Below, one piece after another: positions 25,013 through 33,373 of a stretch of 64,000 nt of DNA (position 1 is its first letter; each line of letters begins with the position of its first letter). Where the stretch lies: assembly GCF_033097365.1 (NCBI RefSeq), contig NZ_AP028461.1, positions 372,001 through 436,000 of the forward strand, given 5' to 3'. A program made the position numbers and the translations under genes. This DNA is from Actinoplanes sichuanensis. Its GTDB lineage: Bacteria > Actinomycetota > Actinomycetes > Mycobacteriales > Micromonosporaceae. Under the pieces are notes generated by a model that was not told the DNA's origin, made no database searches, and was given only the letters and a program-made list of their open reading frames with translations.

Positions 25013-26539
25013 ATGGGCGAGCAGTCCCCGGTCCTCGAGATGACCGGGATCCGAAAAGTCTTCCCCGGCGTCGTCGCCCTCGACGGCGTCGATTTCCGTT
25101 TGTTCCCGGGTGAGGTCCACGCCCTCATGGGCGAGAACGGCGCCGGCAAGTCCACCCTGATCAAAACCCTGACCGGGGTGTACGAGATCGACGGCGGCGA
25201 GATCAAGCTGGGCGGGGAGCCGGTGAGCATCTCCGGTCCGCTGGCCGCCCAGCAGGCCGGCATCAGCACGGTCTACCAGGAGGTCAACCTCTGCACCAAC
25301 CTCTCCGTCGCGGAGAACATCTTCATCGGCCGTGAGCCGCGTAAATTCGGCAAGATCCAATGGGGCAAGATGCGGCGGCGTGCCGCGGAGCTGCTCGCCC
25401 GGCTCGACCTCGACCTCGACGTGTCCGCACCGCTCAGTTCGTACTCGCTGGCGATCCAGCAGATGGTCGCCATCGCGCGCGCGATCGACGTCGACGCCCG
25501 GGTCCTCATCCTCGACGAGCCCACCTCGAGCCTGGACACCGCCGAGGTGGCGCAGCTGTTCCGGGTCATGCGCCGGCTCAAGGAGGACGGCGTGGCGATC
25601 CTGTTCGTCTCGCACTTCCTGGACCAGATCTACGAGATCTCCGACCGGCTCACCATCCTGCGCAACGGCAAGCTGATCAGCGAGCACCGGACCGAGGAAC
25701 TGTCCCAGGTCCAGCTGGTCGAGAAGATGATCGGCAAGGAACTGGCCGCGCTGGAGGACCTCGAGGACAAGGCGCAGAGCAACCGGGAACGGGCCGCCGA
25801 GGCCAAGCCGCTCCTGGAAGCCAAGGGCCTCGGTCGTACGGGCGCGATCGCCCCGTACGACCTGACCATCCACGAGGGTGAGGTGGTGGGACTGGCCGGT
25901 CTGCTCGGCTCCGGCCGCACCGAACTGGCCCGCCTGCTCTTCGGCGCCGACAAGGCCGACACCGGTGAGGTGCTGGTCGACGGCAAGCGGATCAACCTGC
26001 GTGACCCGCAGGTCGCGATGAAGCACCGGATCGCCTTCTCCTCGGAGAACCGGCGTACCGAGGGCATCATCGGCGAGCTCAGCGTCCGGGAGAACATCAT
26101 CCTGGCGCTGCAGGCCACCCGCGGCTGGACGCGCCCCATCCCGCGTAAGCAGCAGGACGAGATCGTCGACAAGTACATCAAGGCCCTTCAGATCCGGCCC
26201 GCCGACCCGGAGCGCCCGGTCCGCAACCTCAGCGGCGGCAACCAGCAGAAGGTGCTGCTCGCCCGGTGGCTGATCACCGAGCCCCGGCTCCTGATCATCG
26301 ACGAGCCGACCCGCGGTATCGACGTCGGCGCCAAGGCCGAGATCCAGCGCCTGGTGGCCGAGCTGTCCGACGGCGGCATGGCGGTGCTGTTCGTCAGCGC
26401 CGAGCTGGAGGAGGTCCTCCGGCTCAGTCACAAGATCGCGGTGCTGCGGGACCGGCGCCTGGTCGAGGAGCTGGAGAACACCGCGGACGTCGACGCCGAC
26501 CGCATCATGCAGACCATCGCCAGCGGAGCAACCTCATGA
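25013..26539 (+). CDS. Sugar ABC importer ATPase, two-domain (YtfR/AraG-like)
   Basis: A 508-residue tandem ATPase of the carbohydrate uptake type 2 family. The N-terminal domain has Walker A GENGAGKST (40-48), LAIQQMVAIARAI as signature region and LILDEPTSSLD. The C-terminal domain has the degenerate loop GLLGSGRTEL normal for this family, the signature LSGGNQQKVLLARWL and LLIIDEPTRGIDVGAK. It energises the two permeases encoded next; its stop overlaps the first permease start as ATGA. Confidence 0.92.
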   Translation: MGEQSPVLEMTGIRKVFPGVVALDGVDFRLFPGEVHALMGENGAGKSTLIKTLTGVYEIDGGEIKLGGEPVSISGPLAAQQAGISTVYQEVNLCTNLSVAENIFIGREPRKFGKIQWGKMRRRAAELLARLDLDLDVSAPLSSYSLAIQQMVAIARAIDVDARVLILDEPTSSLDTAEVAQLFRVMRRLKEDGVAILFVSHFLDQIYEISDRLTILRNGKLISEHRTEELSQVQLVEKMIGKELAALEDLEDKAQSNRERAAEAKPLLEAKGLGRTGAIAPYDLTIHEGEVVGLAGLLGSGRTELARLLFGADKADTGEVLVDGKRINLRDPQVAMKHRIAFSSENRRTEGIIGELSVRENIILALQATRGWTRPIPRKQQDEIVDKYIKALQIRPADPERPVRNLSGGNQQKVLLARWLITEPRLLIIDEPTRGIDVGAKAEIQRLVAELSDGGMAVLFVSAELEEVLRLSHKIAVLRDRRLVEELENTADVDADRIMQTIASGATS

Positions 26540-27558
26540 CGACCCTGTACAAGAACCGGCTGTTCTGGCCGTCGCTGATCCTGGTGGTGATGCTGGCGGT
26601 CAACGCGTTCACCTCCAACCAGTTCATCGCGTTCCAAGACGGCCACCTCTTCGGAACCCTGATCGACATCCTGCGTGGCAGCGCACCGCTCATCCTGGTC
26701 GCCCTCGGCATGACGCTGGTCATCGCGACCGGCGGTATCGACCTGTCGGTCGGCTCGGTGATGGCGATCTCCGGCGCGGTCGCGTGTCTGCTCATCAGCG
26801 ACCTGCCGAACCAGAACAGCCTGAGCGGCGTGTTCATCGCGATCGGCGCAGCGATCCTCATCTCGCTGGCCGCCGGGCTCTGGAACGGCGCGCTGGTCGC
26901 TGTGGTCGGGATCCAGCCGATCATCGCGACCCTGATCCTCATGGTGGCCGGCCGCGGTCTGGCTCAGCTGTTCACCGAGGGCCAGATCATCAACGTGCAG
27001 TCCGGGCCGTACTCGGCGCTGGCCTCCGGGTTCTTCCTGACCCTGCCGATCGCGCTGCTGATTGCCGCGGCCGCGGTGGGCCTCACCGTCCTGCTGACCC
27101 GGCGTACCGCTCTCGGCCTGCTGCTGGAATCGGTGGGCGGCAGCCCGACGGCCAGCCGGCTGGCCGGCATCGGCGCCCGCCGGATCACGATCATGACGTA
27201 CGTGGTGGCGGGCGGTTTCGCCGGTCTCGCGGGCCTGATCGCCAGCGCCGACATCAAGAGCGCCGACAGCATCTCGGCCGGCAACCTGATCGAGCTGGAC
27301 GCCATCCTGGCCGTGGTCATCGGTGGCACCGCGCTCATCGGCGGCCGGTTCTCGATCATCGGCACCGTGCTCGGCGCGATCATCATCCAGACGCTGCGGG
27401 TCACCGTGGTCGCGATCGACATTCCGGCCGAGGCCAACCTGCTGTTCAAGTCCGTCGTCGTGGTGGCGCTCTGTCTGTCGCAGTCGCCGGACTTCCGGGA
27501 GAAGGTCTTCGGACGCTTCAAGCGTCCGGCCGTGCAGAAAGTTGGAGCGCCAGCATGA
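26536..27558 (+). CDS. Sugar ABC importer permease 1 (YtfT-like)
   Basis: A 340-residue permease of the BPD_transp_2 family with eight or more membrane helices. The family motif GMTLVIATGGIDLSVGSVMA lies near residues 56-75, and a cytoplasmic coupling segment ESVGGSPTASRLAGI comes later. It pairs with the second permease to form the channel. Both ends overlap neighbours by four bases, so the operon is tightly coupled. Confidence 0.9.
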   Translation: MTTLYKNRLFWPSLILVVMLAVNAFTSNQFIAFQDGHLFGTLIDILRGSAPLILVALGMTLVIATGGIDLSVGSVMAISGAVACLLISDLPNQNSLSGVFIAIGAAILISLAAGLWNGALVAVVGIQPIIATLILMVAGRGLAQLFTEGQIINVQSGPYSALASGFFLTLPIALLIAAAAVGLTVLLTRRTALGLLLESVGGSPTASRLAGIGARRITIMTYVVAGGFAGLAGLIASADIKSADSISAGNLIELDAILAVVIGGTALIGGRFSIIGTVLGAIIIQTLRVTVVAIDIPAEANLLFKSVVVVALCLSQSPDFREKVFGRFKRPAVQKVGAPA

Positions 27559-28580
27559 CCACCACGGACATGACTCCGGTCACCAAGGACGGTGGAGGGC
27601 CGGTGCTCAACAAGCGGCGCCGGGTCTACAAGCCGAACAGCCGGTACATTCCCATCCTCGCCACCCTGTTCCTGCTGATCGTGATGTACAGCAGCGGTGT
27701 CGCCAACTACCGGAACTTCGAGGACCCGAGCGTCATCGTCAACCTGTTCCGGGACAACGCGGTGCTGCTCGTGGTCGCGGTCGGCATGACCTTCGTGATC
27801 ATCACCGGCGGTATCGACCTGTCGGTCGGCGCGGTCATCTCGCTGACCACGATCCTGACCGCCACCCTCCTCAAGGCCGACTGGCCGCCGCTCGTCGTCC
27901 TGCCGGCGGTGCTGCTGCTGGGTGCACTGATCGGTGCCGGCCAGGGAGCGGTGATCCACTACTTCAAGGTGGAGCCGTTCATCGCCACGCTCGCCGGGCT
28001 CTTCCTGGCCCGCGGCGCGGCGCTGACCATCAACGACGAGTCGGTCCCGATCCGCGACGACATGTGGCGGGAGATCTCCGACTTCCGGATCGTGCTGGCC
28101 GACGGTGTGGTCACCAAGCCGATCGCCATCGTCGCGGTGCTCACCGTCGTGGTCGCGGCCGCGGTGCTGGCCTGGACCCGGTTCGGCCGCAACGTCTACG
28201 CGATCGGCGGCAACGCCGACTCGGCGCTGCTGATGGGCCTGCCGGTGGGCCGCACCAAGATCGCCGTCTACACCCTGAGCGGTTTCTGCGCGGCGCTCGG
28301 CGGTGTGCTGTTCAGCATCAACTCCACCTCCGGCTGGGCCCTGCAGGGCAACGGCATGGAGCTGGACGCGATCGCCGCCTGCGTCATCGGTGGCGTACTG
28401 CTGACCGGCGGCTCCGGCTTCGTCTGGGGCACCGTGCTCGGTGTCCTGGTCACCGGTCTGATCCGGACGATCATCAACTTCCAGGGCGATTTGAACGCGG
28501 CCTGGGCGCGGATCATCATCGGCGTGCTCCTCTTCGTCTTCATCGTGATGCAGCGACTCGTCACGAGAAAAGCGAAATAA
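27555..28580 (+). CDS. Sugar ABC importer permease 2 (YjfF-like)
   Basis: A 341-residue permease with a 30-residue charged N-terminus, then membrane helices. GMTFVIITGGIDLSVGAVIS matches permease 1 at the same place, and YAIGGNADSALLMGLPVGRTK is the coupling loop. Use of two different permeases with one tandem ATPase is the YtfQRT-YjfF layout. It is followed by araA after 36 bases. Confidence 0.9.
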   Translation: MTTTDMTPVTKDGGGPVLNKRRRVYKPNSRYIPILATLFLLIVMYSSGVANYRNFEDPSVIVNLFRDNAVLLVVAVGMTFVIITGGIDLSVGAVISLTTILTATLLKADWPPLVVLPAVLLLGALIGAGQGAVIHYFKVEPFIATLAGLFLARGAALTINDESVPIRDDMWREISDFRIVLADGVVTKPIAIVAVLTVVVAAAVLAWTRFGRNVYAIGGNADSALLMGLPVGRTKIAVYTLSGFCAALGGVLFSINSTSGWALQGNGMELDAIAACVIGGVLLTGGSGFVWGTVLGVLVTGLIRTIINFQGDLNAAWARIIIGVLLFVFIVMQRLVTRKAK

Positions 28581-28616
28581 CCAGCATGACTACGAAAGTA
28601 CGAGAAAGGCGACCAC

Positions 28617-30101
28617 ATGAGTAACGGGGAAATCTGGTTCCTCACCGGCAGCCAGGGACTCTACGGACCGGAGACCCTGGAGCAGGTCGCCTCCCAGTCC
28701 CGGGAGATCGCCGGACAGCTGGACGCGCAGCTCGACGCGGACGTGGTCTGGCAGCCGGTGCTGACCAGCGCCGAGCAGATCCTGGAGATCTGCCGGCGGG
28801 CCTCGTCCACCCCCGGCGTGCTCGGTGTGGTCGCCTGGATGCACACGTTCTCCCCGGCCAAGATGTGGATCGCCGGGTTGGACGCGCTCCGGGCCCCGCT
28901 ACTGCACCTGCACACCCAGCACAACGTCGAACTGCCCTGGTCCGAGATCGACATGGACTTCATGAACCTCAACCAGGCCGCGCACGGCGACCGGGAGTTC
29001 GGGTTCATCGAGGCTCGTCTGGGCGTACCCCGCAAGACCGTCGCCGGGCACGTCAGCAACCCGGCCGTGGCCGCCCGCATCGCCACCTGGGTGAAGGCCG
29101 CTCGCGGCTATGCCGCGATGCGCAGCCTCAAGCTCGCGCGTTTCGGTGACAACATGCGCGACGTCGCGGTCACCGAGGGCGACAAGGTCGAGGCTCAGCT
29201 GCGGTTCGGCGTCTCGGTCAACACGTACGGGGTGAACGACCTGGTCGCCGTCGTCGACCAGCAGTCGGACACGGAGATCGACAAGCTCGTCGAGGAGTAC
29301 AAGGACACCTACGACGTCGCCCCCGAGTTGCTGGGGGAGCGGCTCGACTCGCTGCGTTACGGCGCCCGGATCGAGCTGGGCCTGCGGCAGTTCCTCACCG
29401 AGGGCGGCTTCCGCGCGTTCACCTCCAACTTCGAGGACCTCGGTGGGCTCCGGCAACTGCCCGGCCTCGCGGTCCAGCGTCTGATGGCCGACGGGTACGG
29501 GTTCGGCGGCGAAGGCGACTGGAAGACGTCGGTCCTGGTGCACACGCTCAAGGCGATGGCCCCCGGTGGCGGCACCTCCTTCATGGAGGACTACACCTAC
29601 GACCTGACCCCGGGTAACGAGGTCATCCTCGGCGCCCACATGCTCGAGGTGTGCCCGACCATCGCGTCCGGCAAGCCGAAGCTGGAGATCCACCCGCTCG
29701 GCATCGGCGGCCGCGAGGACCCGGTCCGCCTGGTCTTCGACGCCGCCCCCGGCAAGGCCATCGTGCTCGGCCTGGCCGACCTGGGGGAGCGGTTCCGCCT
29801 GGTCGCCAACGAGATCGAGGTGGTTCCGCCGACCGCGCCGCTGCCGAAACTGCCGGTCGCCCGCGCGGTCTGGAAGCCGGCCCCGTCCCTGTCCACATCG
29901 GCCGAATGCTGGCTGACCGCGGGCGGCCCGCACCACACCGTGCTGTCCTCGGCGGTCGGCGCGGAGGAACTGGCCGACCTGGCCGAGATGGTCGGCACCG
30001 AACTGCTGGTCATCGACGAGGCGACCACCACCCGGTCGTTCGTCAAGGAGGTGCGCTGGAACCAGGCGTACCACCGGCTCGCCCGCGGTTTCGGCCGCTA
30101 G
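28617..30101 (+). CDS. araA: L-arabinose isomerase
   Basis: A 494-residue enzyme that converts L-arabinose to L-ribulose in the cytoplasm using Mn2+. Family features include [76 protein letters not shown] with the catalytic Glu, [10 protein letters not shown] with a second, and GAHMLEVCP. Length fits the family (about 500). It closes the importer operon, which is the strongest reason to assign arabinose to the transporter. A terminator follows. Confidence 0.95.
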   Translation: MSNGEIWFLTGSQGLYGPETLEQVASQSREIAGQLDAQLDADVVWQPVLTSAEQILEICRRASSTPGVLGVVAWMHTFSPAKMWIAGLDALRAPLLHLHTQHNVELPWSEIDMDFMNLNQAAHGDREFGFIEARLGVPRKTVAGHVSNPAVAARIATWVKAARGYAAMRSLKLARFGDNMRDVAVTEGDKVEAQLRFGVSVNTYGVNDLVAVVDQQSDTEIDKLVEEYKDTYDVAPELLGERLDSLRYGARIELGLRQFLTEGGFRAFTSNFEDLGGLRQLPGLAVQRLMADGYGFGGEGDWKTSVLVHTLKAMAPGGGTSFMEDYTYDLTPGNEVILGAHMLEVCPTIASGKPKLEIHPLGIGGREDPVRLVFDAAPGKAIVLGLADLGERFRLVANEIEVVPPTAPLPKLPVARAVWKPAPSLSTSAECWLTAGGPHHTVLSSAVGAEELADLAEMVGTELLVIDEATTTRSFVKEVRWNQAYHRLARGFGR

Positions 30102-30131
30102 CTCGCCGACCGCCCCGTCAGCCGATCCTTT

Positions 30132-30156
30132 GGGCCGCCCCTTGCGGGCGGCCCTT
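30132..30156 (+). terminator. Terminator after araA
   Basis: Nine perfect pairs, GGGCCGCCC (30132-30140) and GGGCGGCCC (30146-30154), a CTTGC loop and TT after the stem. The sequence CTTGCGGGCGGCCCTT recurs at 30167-30182, so part of the terminator has been duplicated. Confidence 0.75.
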
Positions 30157-30227
30157 CGGATGGGGCCTTGCGGGCGGCCCTTTGCGATCACCCCGTCTGG
30201 ATGGTGTGCCGCGCGGGATGACTGGGC

Positions 30228-30974
30228 ATGATCGCCGGTATGCCCGGTTGGTTGGAGGCGGGCGGCTGGGGGCTGCTGGCCGGTTCCGCGTTGCTGCTCG
30301 GCGCGGCGGTCGGCTACCTCGTCGACATCCCGCGGCGGATCATCGCGTCGATCATGGCGTTCGGTGCCGGTGTACTCCTGTCGGCCGTCGCGTTCGAGTT
30401 GGTCGGCGGGGCCTACGAACAGGCAGGCATGGAATGGGCCGCCTCCGGGGCGATCGCCGGCGCGCTGATCTACACCGGCTGCAACGTGCTGCTGGCCCGA
30501 CGCGGCGCCCGCAACCGGAAACGCTCCGAAGACCGTAAGGACGACGAATCCGGCCTGGCCCTGGCCTTGGGTGCCCTCCTCGACGGCATCCCCGAATCGA
30601 TAGTCATCGGCACCAGCCTGCTGGCCGGCGGCGGCGTCAGCGTGGCCACCGTGGTGGCGGTCTTCGTCAGCAACGTCCCCGAGGGCCTGTCCAGCGCGGC
30701 CGGAATGCGGGCGGCGGGCCGGAGCCGAACGTACGTCTTCAGCCTCTGGTCCGGAATCGCCCTGATCAGCGGCCTGGCCGCGATCACCGGTCACACGATC
30801 CTCGCCGACGCCCCGGCCGCCTTGCTGGGCTGGATCACGGCGCTGGCCGGCGGCGCGATCCTGACGATGGTCGCCGACACCATGATCCCGGAGGCCTTCG
30901 AAGACGCCCACCTGCTGATCGGCCTGATCACGGTGACGGGTTTCCTGCTGTCCTTCGCCCTCTCCCACCTCTGA
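30228..30974 (+). CDS. ZIP-family metal transporter
   Basis: A 248-residue membrane protein with about eight helices. The ZIP signature is clear: GALLDGIPESIVIGTSLL carries the metal-binding D and PE residues, and FVSNVPEGLSSA holds the paired NxxPE motif of the second helix. A charged cytoplasmic loop with RRGARNRKRSEDRKDDE takes the place of the usual His-rich loop. It probably moves a divalent cation such as Zn2+ into or Mn2+ across the membrane; direction and metal cannot be told. ATG 30228 or ATG 30240 could start it. Confidence 0.85.
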   Translation: MIAGMPGWLEAGGWGLLAGSALLLGAAVGYLVDIPRRIIASIMAFGAGVLLSAVAFELVGGAYEQAGMEWAASGAIAGALIYTGCNVLLARRGARNRKRSEDRKDDESGLALALGALLDGIPESIVIGTSLLAGGGVSVATVVAVFVSNVPEGLSSAAGMRAAGRSRTYVFSLWSGIALISGLAAITGHTILADAPAALLGWITALAGGAILTMVADTMIPEAFEDAHLLIGLITVTGFLLSFALSHL

Positions 30975-31683
30975 GCCCGGCCCCACCGCCCGTACTCCAC
31001 TCGCCGCCGACCGTCTCTCGCCGGCCAGGCGAAATGCGGCGTCTCGCCGTCGCCGCTCCCGCGCCCGTCCGCCGCGTGCGTTGGTGCTGTGTCGGCGCAT
31101 GTCGTGCGGGAGTTCGCCGCGGGTGCCGTGTGTTGTTCGGCCGCCTGTCGGGGGTGGCGTGCGTTGCTCGGGCAAGAGCCGAGAGCGAGAGCCGGTGGTG
31201 AGGGAGCGGCGGTGAGGGCGCGGTGGTGCGGTGGCGAAGGCGCGGTGGTGAGGGTGCGCTGGTGAAGGAGCGGCGGTGAGGGCGCCGTGGTGAAGGTGCG
31301 CCGGGTGAGGGCGCGGTGTTGGGGTGGCGAAGGCACGGTGGTGAGGGCGCGGTGTTGCGGTGATGAGGGCGCGGTGTCTGGGGTCGCGAAGGCGCGGTGG
31401 TGAGGGTGTGGTTGTGCGGTGGCGATGACGCGGTGGTGAGGGCGCGCCGTTGCGGTGGCGAAGGCGAGAGATGGGCAGTGCGTCGGCGAGGGGCGCGGGG
31501 GTGAGCGCCGGTGGCGAGGGAAATGGTTGGAGATGGGGAGGAAGGCGAAGGGCGCGGGGTGCGGGGGCGGGGCGGGGGTGCCGGTGGGGCGCGGCGGTCA
31601 GGGCCTGCCCGCAAGAGGTGAGGGCCTGCCCGCTAGAGGTGAGGGCCTGCCCGCAAGAGGTGGGGGCGAGGGGTGAGGGGAGG
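30975..31683. repeat. Gene-free spacer filled with degenerate GGTGAGGGCGCGGTG repeats
   Basis: About 700 bases hold no convincing gene. From about 31195 to 31460 the plus strand is a run of purine-rich units of the type GGTGAGGGCGCGGTG, alternating with GGTGGCGAAGGCGCGGTG and related forms. Frames through it give low-complexity Pro/Thr/His/Arg peptides. The first part (30975-31190) is ordinary GC-rich sequence without signals I can name. There are no spacers of constant length, so it is not a CRISPR array. Confidence 0.7.
31600..31662 (+). repeat. 21-bp tandem repeat, three copies
   Basis: AGGGCCTGCCCGCAAGAGGTG occurs at 31600, 31621 and 31642, the middle copy with one changed base. It lies at the end of the gene-free spacer, just beyond the stop codon of the LamG-like gene. 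Confidence 0.9.
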
Positions 31684-32427
31684 TCAAGCGGCTTCGATCT
31701 TTATCCAGTCGAGGTCTCCGGCGTAGTAGTCGCAACCCACTTCGATCTGGTCGCAGTCAGGTTTGCCGCCGATCGTCACCGGCCAGTTGTTGCTGATCGG
31801 GCCGGTCCAGCCTTCCCGGGACGCCGCCTCGACGCCGTCGATGCTCAGGTAGACGCCGTCGTTCAGGCGGGTGCAGCGGACCACGTGCCAGTCCCCGTCG
31901 TTGATCTTGTAGGGGGCGATCAGTTCCATCGTTCCGCGGGTGCCGCGGTAGGTGCAGGTGGCGCGGCCGTTCGGGATCTGGACCTTCCAGCTTCCGCCGG
32001 GGACGGTGGCCTGACCCTTCTGGATGACGTTGCCGAACTTGTGGGTGGTTCGGAGTCGGATCGTGACGGCGAAGTCGCGGTCGCCGGGGTCGAGGTCCGA
32101 GTGGTCGGCGATGGTGACCAGATGGCCGGGTCGGGTGGGCGGAGTGTCCGGTTCCAGGCGTTCGAAGCGGTAGCCCATGGCGAACCCCTCGGACAGACCT
32201 GTGCCGACCTCCGGTCCGATCTGGCCGTGATGGCCGCGGCCGCTGGTGTCGGTCATCCACCGGCTGCCGGCTGTCTCGTCCATCGGCCAGACCGCCATCC
32301 GGACGTCATCGGGGCTCGAGCCGTGCCTCGCGAAAGGGTTCGCCAAGGGTCTCGCGGCTGGACTGGCGACCGCGGCCTGTGGCCCGGTGGCCACGAGGAA
32401 GAGGCAGGTCAATAGGGCGGTACGCAT
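31684..32427 (-). CDS. Secreted LamG/concanavalin-like domain protein
   Basis: A 247-residue exported protein. The signal peptide is MRTALLTCLFLVATG with cleavage probably after AVA. The mature part starts near MAVWPMDETAGSRWMTDTSG, the usual opening of LamG/concanavalin A-like jelly rolls, then VTIADHSDLDPGDRDFAVTI, WHVVRCTRLNDGVYLSIDGV and NWPVTIGGKPDC. Two cysteine pairs probably form disulfides. Such domains bind carbohydrate or protein outside the cell. A minus-strand TATATT (32471-32476) is a good -10 about 45 bases before the start. Confidence 0.8.
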   Translation of the reverse strand: MRTALLTCLFLVATGPQAAVASPAARPLANPFARHGSSPDDVRMAVWPMDETAGSRWMTDTSGRGHHGQIGPEVGTGLSEGFAMGYRFERLEPDTPPTRPGHLVTIADHSDLDPGDRDFAVTIRLRTTHKFGNVIQKGQATVPGGSWKVQIPNGRATCTYRGTRGTMELIAPYKINDGDWHVVRCTRLNDGVYLSIDGVEAASREGWTGPISNNWPVTIGGKPDCDQIEVGCDYYAGDLDWIKIEAA

Positions 32428-32647
32428 GGATCGTCCTCCGATGGGCCGGACACAAGATCCAATTCATCCTAATATACGAAATGTCCGTAAAGGGCATTAG
32501 TGGGGTAAATGTGATCGTCGGCGGACCCTCGCAAACTGGCAGCTCAGCTTGGTAGCATCCGCCCGATCATGGCCATGCGCGCCGGCCCACCCCCCAAGAG
32601 TCTGCCGGTCGCCGGACCTCACCCCCTCGAGTAAGGATCGTGTCGAA

Positions 32648-33346
32648 GTGCTGCTCAATGGGACGGACAGTCAGACCTCGGAGCACGCGGTGATCGCCCC
32701 CAACCCCGGCCTGCCGAACCAGGCTTTGCAGGTTCTCGCCCTCGCGCAGCGCACCGCCGAGGAGCACGTGGCGAGCGCGCAGCACCACGCGGACAAGATC
32801 CGTACGGATGCGCTCGCGGCGGCCGAGCAGATCGCGCGGGACGCCCAGGCCCACGCCAACAATGTGCGCCGCGAGGCGGACCGGGTGCTGGCCGAGGCTC
32901 GTGCCGGCGCCGAGCAGATGGCCCGGGACGCCCAGGCCCGCGCCGAGGAGGCCCGGCGCACCGCGGAGAAGATCGTGGCCGACGCCCGCAACCGGGCGGA
33001 GACCATCGGCGCCGACGCGATCGCCGGTGCCGAGCAGCTCAAGCACCAGGCGCAGCAGCGCTACGACGACGTGGTGGGCAGCCTCGGCGCCAAGCGGGAG
33101 GCCCTGCAGCAGCAGATCGAGGCGCTGGAGCAGTTCGACCGGGAGTACCGGGGCCGGCTCACCGGGTTCATGCAGAGCCAGCTGCGCGCCCTCTGGGTCG
33201 ACGCCCCGCAGATGAGCGAGTACGTCGAGGAGGAGCCGGTCGCCGAGGTGATCGAGGCGGCGCCGCGGCACGCGCAGCCGGCCGACGAGGTCGAGCACGA
33301 CGACGAGGACGCGGTCGAGCCGGACGACGAGGACGAGAAGAACTGA
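32648..33346 (+). CDS. DivIVA-like coiled-coil protein
   Basis: A 232-residue protein from GTG 32648, with AAGGA (32633-32637) ten bases upstream. After a short N-terminus, residues about 35-165 form a continuous Ala/Arg/Glu coiled coil with repeated AEQ(I/M)ARDAQA units; a GFMQSQLRALW segment and an acidic tail (DDEDAVEPDDEDEKN) follow. It resembles the shorter DivIVA/Wag31-like or 'cell division initiation' proteins of actinobacteria, which organise the cell pole. The conserved N-terminal membrane-binding DivIVA motif is not clear, so it may be a relative rather than Wag31 itself. Confidence 0.7.
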   Translation: MLLNGTDSQTSEHAVIAPNPGLPNQALQVLALAQRTAEEHVASAQHHADKIRTDALAAAEQIARDAQAHANNVRREADRVLAEARAGAEQMARDAQARAEEARRTAEKIVADARNRAETIGADAIAGAEQLKHQAQQRYDDVVGSLGAKREALQQQIEALEQFDREYRGRLTGFMQSQLRALWVDAPQMSEYVEEEPVAEVIEAAPRHAQPADEVEHDDEDAVEPDDEDEKN

Positions 33347-33351
33347 GCTGA

Positions 33352-33369
33352 GGGGGCCCACCGGCCCCC
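33352..33369. terminator. Hairpin between convergent genes
   Basis: GGGGGCC (33352-33358) pairs with GGCCCCC (33363-33369) around a CACC-type loop and is followed by TTCCTC. It separates the coiled-coil gene from the convergent amidohydrolase gene and can serve both. Confidence 0.65.
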
Positions 33370-33373
33370 TTCC

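Noticed and set aside
28899..31175. A 758-codon minus-strand frame over araA and the ZIP gene
   Set aside because: It is antisense to two well-supported genes and gives only low-complexity sequence.
30928..31614. A Pro/Thr/His/Arg-rich minus-strand frame in the spacer
   Set aside because: It arises from the tandem repeats, has no ribosome binding site and no family features.
31195..31662. Possible CRISPR array in the repeat-rich spacer
   Set aside because: Units are degenerate, touch each other without constant-length unique spacers, and no cas gene is near.
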